Shown: piece by piece, positions 33,750 through 40,983 of the stretch
Position numbering within the stretch: position 1 is the first letter of the stretch
Layout of the letters: every line of letters begins with the position of its first letter
From: CAYPIE01 sp964410665
GTDB lineage: Bacteria > Planctomycetota > Planctomycetia > Gemmatales > Gemmataceae
Assembly (NCBI GenBank): GCA_964410665.1
Contig: CAYPIE010000051.1
Span: forward strand, 1 to 42,158
DNA: 42,158 bases
Reading direction: 5' to 3'
The notes under the pieces: model-generated
What the model saw: only the letters and a program-made list of their open reading frames with translations
What the model was told of the DNA's origin: nothing
Database searches by the model: none
Position numbers and translations under genes: made by a program

Positions 33750-35732
33750 CTATCGCCTTAGCACTTCGTGCAGGATGAAGTCCCGCAACACTAACGCCGA
33801 ACGCATCAATGCATCGGCCGCTTCCTCGAACCGCTCGCTCACACCATCCACCAGATACCACTGCTTGAAATCACCCTCGAACGGGAGGACACCGGCCTGG
33901 ACGGCCCGGTGGGCATCGTCGCTCTGGTGCTCCATGGTGATGACGTGGTCCACCGCCTCAAGAAAATCCGCGACCCGCACGCGTGGGCTGCCGCGGTGCA
34001 GACACCGAGCGTTCTCGACTGCCTTAAGGTACTCTTGCGCCCCCTGAACCAGCAGATCGGCGAGCCCCTGTAACCCGGGAGCTGCATCGCCTGGCCCGGC
34101 GTCGGCGAGCAAACTCGTCCAGTGGACCGCTTCCTCCAGCTCGTCGCAGGCGTCGTCGGCCGTGGCCAGCAGGTCGAGGATGGGACCCGACTCGTCCCCC
34201 CGACCACGCGCCTCCCGGCCGCGCCGCACCAACTCATCCGCCTGATGTTCCCACTTCTTGGCTCGCGAGACACAACGCCGCAGCCAGTCACGGTCGAGGC
34301 TGGGCCCCAGAGCGAGTAGCGTGTCGCGGCCAGCCATGGCCAGTTCTACGACGAACGAAGCGTGCTCCGCCGCCACTCCGAGCAGACCCTGATAGGCGGT
34401 GTCAATGGCGTGGCGTAACTCAGCGCTGATTTCGTCCCGGATCAAGAGCTCGGACCGGCCTGCACGCAGTCCCGCGCTGGTCGTCTGCAGCGTGAAACGG
34501 AGGAACTCGGCGGTCCGCTCTTCGCCCAGGAAGTCCGAGAGCATGACACCCGGCGGCAAAGGCACTCGACCAACGGCTTGCAGGGCGTCGAACACGAGTT
34601 GCTCACCCCCCAATGTCAGGAAACCCCGGTGGCCGTAGTCGTGATCGGCAGCCCAGCGCAGCGCCTCCAGGCAGACCCGCCGGGGCGCGAACTTCCGAAG
34701 CCGCTTCCGGGCCCGGTTCCAGTCGATCAGGAAGACCAACCGTGATCCAAGGAAGGTCAGGTAGGGCAGCAGATCCGTGTGGTCTTGGGCCACAAAGACT
34801 CCCGTACACAGGTGATACAGATCTTCCCGCAACCCGGCCCCGCGCCGGGACACCATGTCCTCCCAGGTCACCGCGAACCGTTCGAACAGGTTCTGAAAGA
34901 AAACCAGCCGTTCGATGTGGACATCGGTGTAGATGAGGGTAACCCGCAGTCCCTCGACGTGGACGACGAGAACGTGCGCATCGGTGATGCCGATGTCGTT
35001 CTGGAGCACCAGACGGTCGCCGCTGCGGGTGGCAGTCGTGCCCAGGCCCGGGTGGTCAAACTTTAGCTCTCGGGTTCGGTTGACACCGGCCATGAAGGCG
35101 GCGATCAGCGGCCGGTCCTCATCACGGATGCTGTACACGCACGCCCCGTCAATCGTCTCGGTGGCCAGCCGTTGCTGGAGCCGGTTCAACTCCTTGTGGA
35201 GATCCATCACCAGCAAGTGCAGGCTGTCCCCCCCTTCCCGCTCCCCCGACGTGATCCGGTCAATGTACGCGCCAGGGATACGGTCCTCCCCCAGCGAAGG
35301 GGCCTGGGCCAACATGGCCACCAGACGCTCCTCAGAGGGCACGGTCGACGGAGCCCCGTTCGGTCCCGGGACGGCTACGCTGCGTAGCGGGGCGATCATG
35401 CGCTGGATTTCCTTGACGAGACAATCATGGAGATGGCACGCCCCCGGGATGAGGTATTCGGCGGCGTCCACTCTGCGACTGTGCGAGACGACCGAGTCAA
35501 GGTTGGCGTCGGTGACTCCACAGGCCACCCGCTCCGGTCGGAGATCGGTGAAGGGCGCCTCGTGATAGTCCGCGTGCTCCCGTGCCGCCTGGAGTAGCGA
35601 CATGAAATATTTGGCCCGATCGTTGGCGGCCAGGGCTTCGTTGACCTGACCCGGCAGGAGAAGCTCGCCCTCGCCGAGTTGACTGACGATCGTTGCCTTG
35701 ACCATGCCTCCGGGAACTCCCACGCTTTTCAT
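33750..35732 (-). CDS. Large conserved protein with PhoU/DUF47-like C-terminal domain
   Basis: A 660-residue cytoplasmic protein without membrane segments. The C-terminal 200 residues or so are helical and resemble PhoU/DUF47 (ILDLLATADDACDELEEA, AVDHVITMEHQSDDAHRAV, and GVSERFEEAADALMRSALVLRD near the end). Such domains bind metal clusters and modulate phosphate uptake. The N-terminal 450 residues are not recognised. They include a His/Asp-rich stretch near 80-110 (SRRVDAAEYLIPGACHLHD) and an SRLVFLIDWNRARKRLRKF segment near 355 reminiscent of a nucleotide-handling domain. ATG 35732 is chosen for the GAGGA about 8 bases upstream. In-frame TTG 35768 and ATG 35705 are alternatives. Tight linkage to the barrel-less PPDK suggests a joint role in phosphate or energy sensing, which is an inference. 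Confidence 0.7.
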   Translation of the reverse strand: MKSVGVPGGMVKATIVSQLGEGELLLPGQVNEALAANDRAKYFMSLLQAAREHADYHEAPFTDLRPERVACGVTDANLDSVVSHSRRVDAAEYLIPGACHLHDCLVKEIQRMIAPLRSVAVPGPNGAPSTVPSEERLVAMLAQAPSLGEDRIPGAYIDRITSGEREGGDSLHLLVMDLHKELNRLQQRLATETIDGACVYSIRDEDRPLIAAFMAGVNRTRELKFDHPGLGTTATRSGDRLVLQNDIGITDAHVLVVHVEGLRVTLIYTDVHIERLVFFQNLFERFAVTWEDMVSRRGAGLREDLYHLCTGVFVAQDHTDLLPYLTFLGSRLVFLIDWNRARKRLRKFAPRRVCLEALRWAADHDYGHRGFLTLGGEQLVFDALQAVGRVPLPPGVMLSDFLGEERTAEFLRFTLQTTSAGLRAGRSELLIRDEISAELRHAIDTAYQGLLGVAAEHASFVVELAMAGRDTLLALGPSLDRDWLRRCVSRAKKWEHQADELVRRGREARGRGDESGPILDLLATADDACDELEEAVHWTSLLADAGPGDAAPGLQGLADLLVQGAQEYLKAVENARCLHRGSPRVRVADFLEAVDHVITMEHQSDDAHRAVQAGVLPFEGDFKQWYLVDGVSERFEEAADALMRSALVLRDFILHEVLRR

Positions 35733-35819
35733 CGAACGTTCCTCTTCCAGACCTGCTCCTACAGGCAACTCCTCGATGAGCCTGCGGGATGGTGAGACTG
35801 CAGTGGTGTGGGCAGAGCC

Positions 35820-36254
35820 TCAATCCCCCGAACCAAGGTCCAGGTTGAACGCATCTTGGACGAGTTCGTTCTCTCGGTGCTCGTGGCGGCGGACCCCCGC
35901 GATCCAGGCCTGAACCCGGTCGAGCAGGGCTTCGTTCAAGGTCGTGCTGCCCCCGGCTTCCTCGATCAGGGCGTCCAGAGAAGTGGTCAATTGACGATGC
36001 TCATGGACGAGCTCCCGGAGCGCCCGATCCAAGCGTGGCTCGCGAACCTCCAACGCGTCCATATAGCCGTTCTGTTCTTCCAGCCCGAAGTGTTCGGCCA
36101 GCAGGGTCTGAGTCGCGGCGAGTTTCTTCCGCAGGTCTTCGGAACGATCCGTTCCAGAACGCGCGGCCGTCTCGTCCAGTTCTTCCAGATTCTTGAACAG
36201 GGCCTGATGCGTCTGATGCAGGACCGAGCCTCGATCGGTTTCGTTGGTGTCCAT
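35820..36254 (-). CDS. Hemerythrin-like HHE-domain protein
   Basis: A 144-residue helical protein with the spaced His/Glu pattern of hemerythrin-like domains: H13 and H16 (LHQTHQAL), H55 with Glu59-Glu60 (AEHFGLEEQNGYM), H84 and H86 (VHEHRQL), and H124/H126 with Glu128 (RRHEHRENELVQ). A di-iron site sensing or binding O2, NO or peroxide is likely, although the exact ligands should be confirmed by structure. ATG 36254 is preferred over ATG 36272 because GAGAGG lies 5 bases upstream. It stands 88 bases before the PhoU-like gene and after a pseudogene. In a cluster rich in chaperones and proteases it fits oxidative or oxygen-limitation stress. Confidence 0.75.
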   Translation of the reverse strand: MDTNETDRGSVLHQTHQALFKNLEELDETAARSGTDRSEDLRKKLAATQTLLAEHFGLEEQNGYMDALEVREPRLDRALRELVHEHRQLTTSLDALIEEAGGSTTLNEALLDRVQAWIAGVRRHEHRENELVQDAFNLDLGSGD

Positions 36255-36354
36255 CGGTACCTCTCTGTGCATGAGTCAATGGGCGGCCCCAGAAAAGCTG
36301 GGGCCGCCCGGGATCGTGATCCAGCCAACCGAGCTTCGCAACCGTCCCAACGGC

Positions 36355-36746
36355 TCATTGCTTCGGGACGACCGCGATTGTCCTAGGCTGAGCTTGGGGT
36401 GCGTTTGGGATCGTGACGGTCACCATCCCGTCCGTGTGCGTCGCTGTGATCTTATCCTTCTCGACACCCAGCGACCGGGGAATGCCCCGGTAGAATGGGC
36501 CGGAGAACCACTCCACCCGGTGCGAATCCTTCTGCTTGTCCTCGCGATCCTCCTTGCGCTCGCCGCGGATCACCAGAGAGCCCCTTCGGAAACGGTGAAT
36601 TCCACCTGCTCGGCGTTCAGCCTCGACAGGCGCACCTTGACCACGATCGCCTTCTCCCAGCGCTTCCAGTCTTGTTCGCTGTAGCGGTCGGCCTCCTTGA
36701 TCATGCGCTGCTTCTCCGATTCAGACAACCGGGTAGAGCCGGTGAA
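36355..36746 (-). pseudogene. Broken DnaK/Hsp20 chimera
   Basis: Read on the minus strand, the frame after a TAG at 36749-36747 encodes FTGSTRLSESEKQRMIKEAD then RYSEQDW. This is the substrate-binding/lid junction of DnaK (family pattern LSExEIxRMxKEAE). Within about 35 residues it passes into an alpha-crystallin domain (VVKVRLSRLNAEQVEFTVSEG). Then an extra CT in a CTCT run at about 36575-36578 shifts the frame, giving TGA at 36572-36570. The hsp20 sequence continues in the next frame (IRGERKEDREDKQKDSHRVEW, then FYRGIPRSLGVEKDKITAT) to the stop at 36355. A 72-residue product from GTG 36573 might still be made but lacks half of the fold. The dnaK-to-hsp20 junction indicates a deletion or recombination between two chaperone genes. 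Confidence 0.7.
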
Positions 36747-36828
36747 CTACTGGAATAGGGCATGCTGGGAGCGGTTCGGCCACCGGGAACCGGGAGGAGC
36801 TCCCGGTTCCCGGTGATCTTCGCTGGCT

Positions 36829-38097
36829 TCACTCTCCCCCTCCGAACGCCCTACGATAGAACTCGCCGATCACATCGCGGGCTTCGCTCCAGAGGCGGCT
36901 TCGGGCGAGGCGTTCGAGTTGATTGCGGGTCACCTCCAGCTCCTCCTCGTTCGACTCCGCGAAGATGACGCCATGTCGGCGTAGTAGGGGGTCGTCCCGG
37001 AGCATCCACAGAGGCACTGCGGCGCCATCTTCGAGGTAGCGACCGGAGACGTGCAGCCCGAGTACACAATGAGACTCGAGGTCGAGCAGACAGCCGCCGG
37101 CGGAGTGGCCCAATGGGCCGCAGTCGTGTCGAAGGATGTCCACGCCAGGGAACGACGTTCGGCCACGCAGTACCCCTGGCTGGACCCTCTTGACATTGTA
37201 CTCGTCCCGGAAGATCCGCGCGATCTCCTCGGGCTCGTTCCGCCGACCGTCGCGGGCGGGGTAACTAATCAGGTAGACCGGGCGTCCTTCCTGCTCTGGC
37301 GGAGGCGCGGCGGCCAGCGCCAGTGGGGCCGGGCCGCCGTTGTGTTGCGGCGGTTCCACTTCCAGCAACGCCAGGTCATACCGATCGTGGCACCCCAGAA
37401 TTCCCTTCAGCCGACAAGCGGCCGAAGGTGGCCGACGGTAGTCGGACTGGTAGTCCATCCAGGCGCTGACCCCGGGCCGGAATTGCCACTCGCCAGCGTC
37501 GGATCGCTCGGCCAACACCTGGGCCACCCCCCGCGTGGTCATCAGACAGGTCTCGCCGACCAAAAAACCTGTCCCGGCCCAGTCGTACTCGGGGTGGCCG
37601 ACCAGCTCGATTCGGCCGACGGCCCGCTGGGTGAGTTCGACGTCCTCGCGCTCGCCCTCGAGAATCTTCCAGAAGGCCGGCACCGCAGCCAAATCCCCTC
37701 CGCGTAGGGGCAATCCTGGCCGCGCGTAGAGCAGCAGCACAGTCTCCAGGCCGAGCAACTCGTCTGCGCTCAGGTCCGAGGACGGACTCTCTCGGATCTT
37801 TTCCAGGCCAGTAGCTCCGACTTCCAGAAGCTGACCCAGCGCTTCGCGTTGCCGGCCCTCGTCCGGTTCACCGGCCCCGCGCCCGACCTTGCACACATCT
37901 GCGACGGCCGGCGGCGCTGCCCCCTCTTCGCCAGGCCCATCCTCACGGGTGGCTCGGCGGAGCACCGCCCTGAGGTGAGCGGGTTCTTCCCAGCCGTAAA
38001 GTTCGTGACGGTCCTCTAGGACCATGCGCAACACCTCCTCGAAGTGCCCCCCGAAGTATTCGCGCGTTCGCTGCACGATCAACTGTTTCCGTTCCAT
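36829..38097 (-). CDS. Trypsin-like protein with the catalytic His replaced (pseudoprotease)
   Basis: A 422-residue protein with an N-terminal helical, charged region (1-150) and a C-terminal chymotrypsin-fold domain from about 158. GTGFLVG is at 175-181, followed by LMTTRGVAQV where active relatives read LTN(R/H)HV, so Gly190 occupies the place of the catalytic His. Asp241 in DLALLEV and Ser332 in LGHSAGGCLLD are kept, though the usual GNSGG around Ser is changed to GHSAGG. The protein is therefore probably not an ordinary serine protease and may act as a binding or regulatory domain. There is no signal peptide, so it is cytoplasmic. ATG 38097 begins the conserved-looking part (MERKQLIVQRTREYF). 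It is separated by about 315 bases from the Mth938-like gene upstream. Confidence 0.75.
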   Translation of the reverse strand: MERKQLIVQRTREYFGGHFEEVLRMVLEDRHELYGWEEPAHLRAVLRRATREDGPGEEGAAPPAVADVCKVGRGAGEPDEGRQREALGQLLEVGATGLEKIRESPSSDLSADELLGLETVLLLYARPGLPLRGGDLAAVPAFWKILEGEREDVELTQRAVGRIELVGHPEYDWAGTGFLVGETCLMTTRGVAQVLAERSDAGEWQFRPGVSAWMDYQSDYRRPPSAACRLKGILGCHDRYDLALLEVEPPQHNGGPAPLALAAAPPPEQEGRPVYLISYPARDGRRNEPEEIARIFRDEYNVKRVQPGVLRGRTSFPGVDILRHDCGPLGHSAGGCLLDLESHCVLGLHVSGRYLEDGAAVPLWMLRDDPLLRRHGVIFAESNEEELEVTRNQLERLARSRLWSEARDVIGEFYRRAFGGGE

Positions 38098-38413
38098 GTC
38101 TGAACTCCTTCTCCGATTCGATTGAAACGTTCCCTGCTACCGCCAACCCAGTTCCCCTACGAGCATCGGCCCGGCGACCGAGAGCCCAAGCAACTGGGAA
38201 CGCCGTACCCCAGCGTGATCCCCTTCAGCGCTGGGTATGATCACGGGCCACCGCCACACGACCGCCGAGTTGCAAGTCTCCAGGTCCATGCCGATGATCG
38301 CCGTGATCACGCTCCGCTCGGGCTAGGAATTGCCCTGCCTTCCGACTGGGCTCAGGCTGCCATTCCGGGCCCGTTTGTTTCTCCGGTATGCCTCCTGCAC
38401 TCCCATCGAGGGC
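38098..38413 (-). other. Intergenic region within the stress cluster
   Basis: About 316 bases between two same-direction genes. It contains a 7-bp inverted repeat (CCCAGCG near 38204, CGCTGGG near 38230) and a CGGGCCCG palindrome near 38367, which may form hairpins ending the upstream transcript. A promoter for the downstream protease-like gene is expected here but none is clear. No gene is seen. Confidence 0.35.
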
Positions 38414-38764
38414 TCAACACGTGAGGTGCAGAATGGCGTTGATGTCCGCGGGGTTATCCTCGAGCAACTGAATCGCCTCCGGGGTCGGGCGGAGGACCAA
38501 CTCGATGCCTCGACGGTTCGCCTCGGCGACCACTTCATCCATGACCGGGAGCCGACCCGCCATGCCGGTACCGATCACCAGACGCGTGCACTCCCAGGGG
38601 ATGTCTTCGTGGAGGGACAGTGGTGTGTGACCAAACTGCTCCCGGAAGGGACGCGAACGCTTCTTCTTCCGTTTCCGCAGGTTCCCCCGATCAAGAAGGA
38701 GATCCTCAGTGTGTTGTTCGCCGTCGATTTCGAGAGAACCGAACCGGCATTCCCCCCATTTCAT
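38414..38764 (-). CDS. Mth938-fold (DUF498) domain protein
   Basis: A 116-residue cytoplasmic protein covering the whole Mth938 fold: FGSLEIDGEQHTEDLLL at the start, a basic RKRKKKRS loop, the central FGHTPLSLHEDIPWEC, then LVIGTGMAGRLPV and the C-terminal PTPEAIQLLEDNPADINAIL ending HLTC. The family has a pocket of unknown ligand and no established reaction. Human AAMDC and bacterial relatives share the fold. Its ATG overlaps the stop of the preceding small frame by four bases (ATGA), indicating translational coupling. It belongs to the PRPP-synthetase/phosphoribosyltransferase section of the cluster. Confidence 0.88.
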   Translation of the reverse strand: MKWGECRFGSLEIDGEQHTEDLLLDRGNLRKRKKKRSRPFREQFGHTPLSLHEDIPWECTRLVIGTGMAGRLPVMDEVVAEANRRGIELVLRPTPEAIQLLEDNPADINAILHLTC

Positions 38765-38919
38765 GATCGGTTGCCCCCTTCGATAAAACTCTCACCCGGC
38801 TCAGGCCGGGCTGCCACCTTCGACATGCCCATGACCGACTCCCCCCAGGCCTCCCCCTGGAAGCAATCCCCCTCGATGTGGACGTTGAAGTGGCCGAATA
38901 TCAGACGCCGGGTGCCCAT
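38761..38919 (-). CDS. Possible small coupled protein
   Basis: A 52-residue frame starting at ATG 38919, with GGTGA 5 bases upstream. It overlaps the end of the 79-residue gene by 19 bases and the start of the Mth938-like gene by four (ATGA). The product (FGHFNVHIEGDCFQGEAWG, then MGMSKVAARPEPGESF) reads like protein and fills an otherwise empty 136-base gap in a tightly packed operon. No family is recognised. It could be a real micro-protein or only the spacer needed for coupling. Confidence 0.35.
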   Translation of the reverse strand: MGTRRLIFGHFNVHIEGDCFQGEAWGESVMGMSKVAARPEPGESFIEGGNRS

Positions 38920-39140
38920 TTCGTCACCAAGGCGTTGCGCCAATCGGTCAAGAGTAACCCATCGTCTTCCTCTTCGCAGGTGATCCTGATCCACTTCCGT
39001 ACTCCCACGGAGTCCGGATCAGTGATGACCGCGGTCAGGGCCCGAGCCACATGTTCGAAGGCTTGCGCTTTGATATTGCCGATCACGCGCACGCTAATGT
39101 CCGGGTCGTGGGGGAAGTGCTCCCGGTTCGCCGTGGCCAT
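38901..39140 (-). CDS. Small conserved-looking protein of unknown function
   Basis: A 79-residue cytoplasmic protein (starts MATANREHFPHDPDISVRV). It has an alpha/beta look with amphipathic helix AQAFEHVARALTAVI and an acidic strand region RITCEEEDDGLLL. No Cys pair or known motif is seen. It begins one base after the stop of the phosphoribosyltransferase, with a GGGGGGA ribosome site 8 bases upstream, so it is almost certainly co-translated with it. The tight linkage suggests a partner or regulator of the transferase. I do not recognise the family. Confidence 0.65.
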   Translation of the reverse strand: MATANREHFPHDPDISVRVIGNIKAQAFEHVARALTAVITDPDSVGVRKWIRITCEEEDDGLLLTDWRNALVTKWAPGV

Positions 39141-39141
39141 G

Positions 39142-39807
39142 TCAACGTCCCCCCTCGTCCGCCGCTTCGGCGGTGAACGAGCTGGAGCAGCGTAGCAGCT
39201 CCACGGCCTCCTCGTCCTCGACCGGTCGAAAGTCGTCGTAGAATTGCCCGACCGCCCAGAAATGCTCCGGGGCCAGCAAGCAGACCACCTCATCACACCA
39301 GTGGCGCACCTCCTCAAGTCGATCGGGAGAGGCGACCGGAGCGGCCGCGATCAGCTCGCGTGGCTTCTGCGTCCGGACCGCCTGCAAGGCCGCGATCATG
39401 GTCGAGCCGGTGGCGATGCCGTCGTCGGCCACGATCACCGACCGTCCCACGATCCCGGCCGGCGGTCGCACGGCCCGGAAGAGTTGGCGCCGCCGGCTGA
39501 TCTCGCCAAGCTGATGGTGACGTTCGACGGCCAGATAGTCTTCGATCGCGTCAAGGAAATCCCGGGCGTGGTGGTTGAGGTAGGTCTGCCCGTCCTCAGC
39601 GATCGCCCCGATCGCCAACTCCGGTTGCCCCGGAGCCCGCAGTTTTCGGGCTAGGACAACGTCAAGCTCGGCTCCCAAGTCTCGGGCCAGGACGGCTCCG
39701 GTGACCACGCCTCCGCGCGGGATGGCCAGCACCAGCGGATCATGGAGCGGTCGGCCTATCAACTTCGCGGCCAACCGATGGGCGGCGTCCTCTCGGTCAA
39801 GAAACAT
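39142..39807 (-). CDS. Phosphoribosyltransferase
   Basis: A 221-residue type I phosphoribosyltransferase-fold protein. The N-terminal LVLAIPRGGVVTGAVLARDLGAELDVVLARKL is the standard hood-to-core start of this subgroup. The PRPP-binding loop is VIVADDGIATGSTM near residues 123-136. The C-terminal part (DEVVCLLAPEHFWAVGQFY, DFRPVEDEE) is typical of the group often found near hsp20, dienelactone hydrolase or erythromycin esterase genes in stress islands. Acceptor base or substrate is unknown; members are often annotated only as phosphoribosyltransferase. Upstream, 230 bases away, lies a PRPP synthetase in the same direction, which could supply its substrate, and downstream a 79-residue protein follows one base after its stop. 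Confidence 0.92.
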   Translation of the reverse strand: MFLDREDAAHRLAAKLIGRPLHDPLVLAIPRGGVVTGAVLARDLGAELDVVLARKLRAPGQPELAIGAIAEDGQTYLNHHARDFLDAIEDYLAVERHHQLGEISRRRQLFRAVRPPAGIVGRSVIVADDGIATGSTMIAALQAVRTQKPRELIAAAPVASPDRLEEVRHWCDEVVCLLAPEHFWAVGQFYDDFRPVEDEEAVELLRCSSSFTAEAADEGGR

Positions 39808-40037
39808 GGCTACTACCCAAACCAGAATGATGCTCGTGTCTTCCTGGACGTATGCAAGGCTCCGATTGCAGTGTCACCCGGCGTGGAGAATTCGCTTACA
39901 GGGAAGGCTGTCGCCAACGCTCAGACAATCGGTCTGCGTTGGGTCAAGGCGGAAGTGCATATGCATGGTGCTTCTCCTGTTGGCTTCCTCATTCGTCCGT
40001 GTGTTCGGACGGAGTACCCAGTCTCGAGCCCCGGCTC
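39808..40037 (-). other. Intergenic spacer with hairpin after prs
   Basis: This stretch of 230 bases contains a 6-bp hairpin (CGTCCG 39994-39999, CGGACG 40006-40011, loop TGTGTT) 27 bases after the prs stop, without a T-run. It may be a weak terminator or processing site between prs and the transferase gene. No gene is seen. Confidence 0.35.
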
Positions 40038-40949
40038 TCAGACCAGATCGCGAATCGCCCGGGCCAGCAGGGGGGCGACCGGGACCCGTTCTGCTCGAAG
40101 GTCGGCCATCTCCGGAATGGTGTCGGTCGTCAAAACCTTGCCGAACTCGGCCGCGGTGATCCGTTCTGGCGCCCCGGGGGCCATCACGGCATGGGTGAAG
40201 ATGGCATGAACCTCTCTCGCCCCTGCTCGCCGCAAGGCATCGGCTGCCCCGGCCAAGGTGTGCCCGGTGCTGGCCATGTCGTCCACGACCAGGCAGGCGC
40301 GGCCCGCTACCTGGCCCAGGACGTGGACCGCCATCGCAGCGTCGGGACCGGGCCGTTCCTTGGTGATTACCCCCAGACCCGTGCGGAGCTCCAGCGCGTA
40401 ACGCTGGGCCCGCTTCAAGCCACCCGCGTCCGGGGCCACGATTACCATGTCCGGGATGGCCCAGCCCCTCACCCGAGGCAGGAACAGTTCCTCGGCATGT
40501 AGAATTGTGGCCGGCATCGGCAGGGCGCTCTCCAGGGCTGGTGCGTGCAGATCCAGGGTGACCAGGTGATCCAGCCCGACGCAGCCCAGCAGCCCGCCGA
40601 CTACCCGGGCCGACCTGGGATCACCTGGGCAGCCACGCTGTTCCTGTCGGGCATAGCCGAAGTACGGCACGACCCCGATCACCCGCCCAGCGCCAGCCGC
40701 CCGCAGCGCATCCGCCAACAGGGCAAGCACCATCAGGTTCTCGTTGACTGGGGTACATGTGGGTTGTACCACGACGACCGTGGTGTCCCGGACGTCACCA
40801 GTCACGCGGACGCGGGTCTCGCCGTCCGCGAACGCCCCGACCTCCGCGGGCGTTAAAGGCCAGCCAAGTTCGCTGGCCAGGGTCTCCGCCAGAGCCGGGT
40901 GCGCGTTCCCGGAAACGAGTTTCTGGGGAAATCGAAGGTCGCTCGACAT
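40038..40949 (-). CDS. prs: Ribose-phosphate pyrophosphokinase (PRPP synthetase), archaeal-like variant
   Basis: A 303-residue enzyme making PRPP from ribose 5-phosphate and ATP. The N-terminal half has GNAHPALAETLASELGWPL, FADGETRVRV and VVQPTCTPVNENLMVL. Then come VVPYFGYARQEQRG, LDLHAPALES and the nucleotide or ribose segment VIVAPDAGGLKRA. The PRPP loop reads VVDDMASTGHT near 217-227: Ser replaces the second-half Asp of the bacterial DDxxDTxGT, as in several archaeal enzymes, and the FDIPVDNL segment of class I enzymes is not evident. ATG 40949 is chosen because the longer frame (to 41210) has non-conserved sequence, and AAAGGGGC precedes this ATG. It probably is a second, stress-linked PRPP synthetase beside a housekeeping copy elsewhere, which is an inference. 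Confidence 0.88.
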   Translation of the reverse strand: MSSDLRFPQKLVSGNAHPALAETLASELGWPLTPAEVGAFADGETRVRVTGDVRDTTVVVVQPTCTPVNENLMVLALLADALRAAGAGRVIGVVPYFGYARQEQRGCPGDPRSARVVGGLLGCVGLDHLVTLDLHAPALESALPMPATILHAEELFLPRVRGWAIPDMVIVAPDAGGLKRAQRYALELRTGLGVITKERPGPDAAMAVHVLGQVAGRACLVVDDMASTGHTLAGAADALRRAGAREVHAIFTHAVMAPGAPERITAAEFGKVLTTDTIPEMADLRAERVPVAPLLARAIRDLV

Positions 40950-40983
40950 GGGAGCCCCTTTCCGGTCCTTGCCGGTCCCCCTG

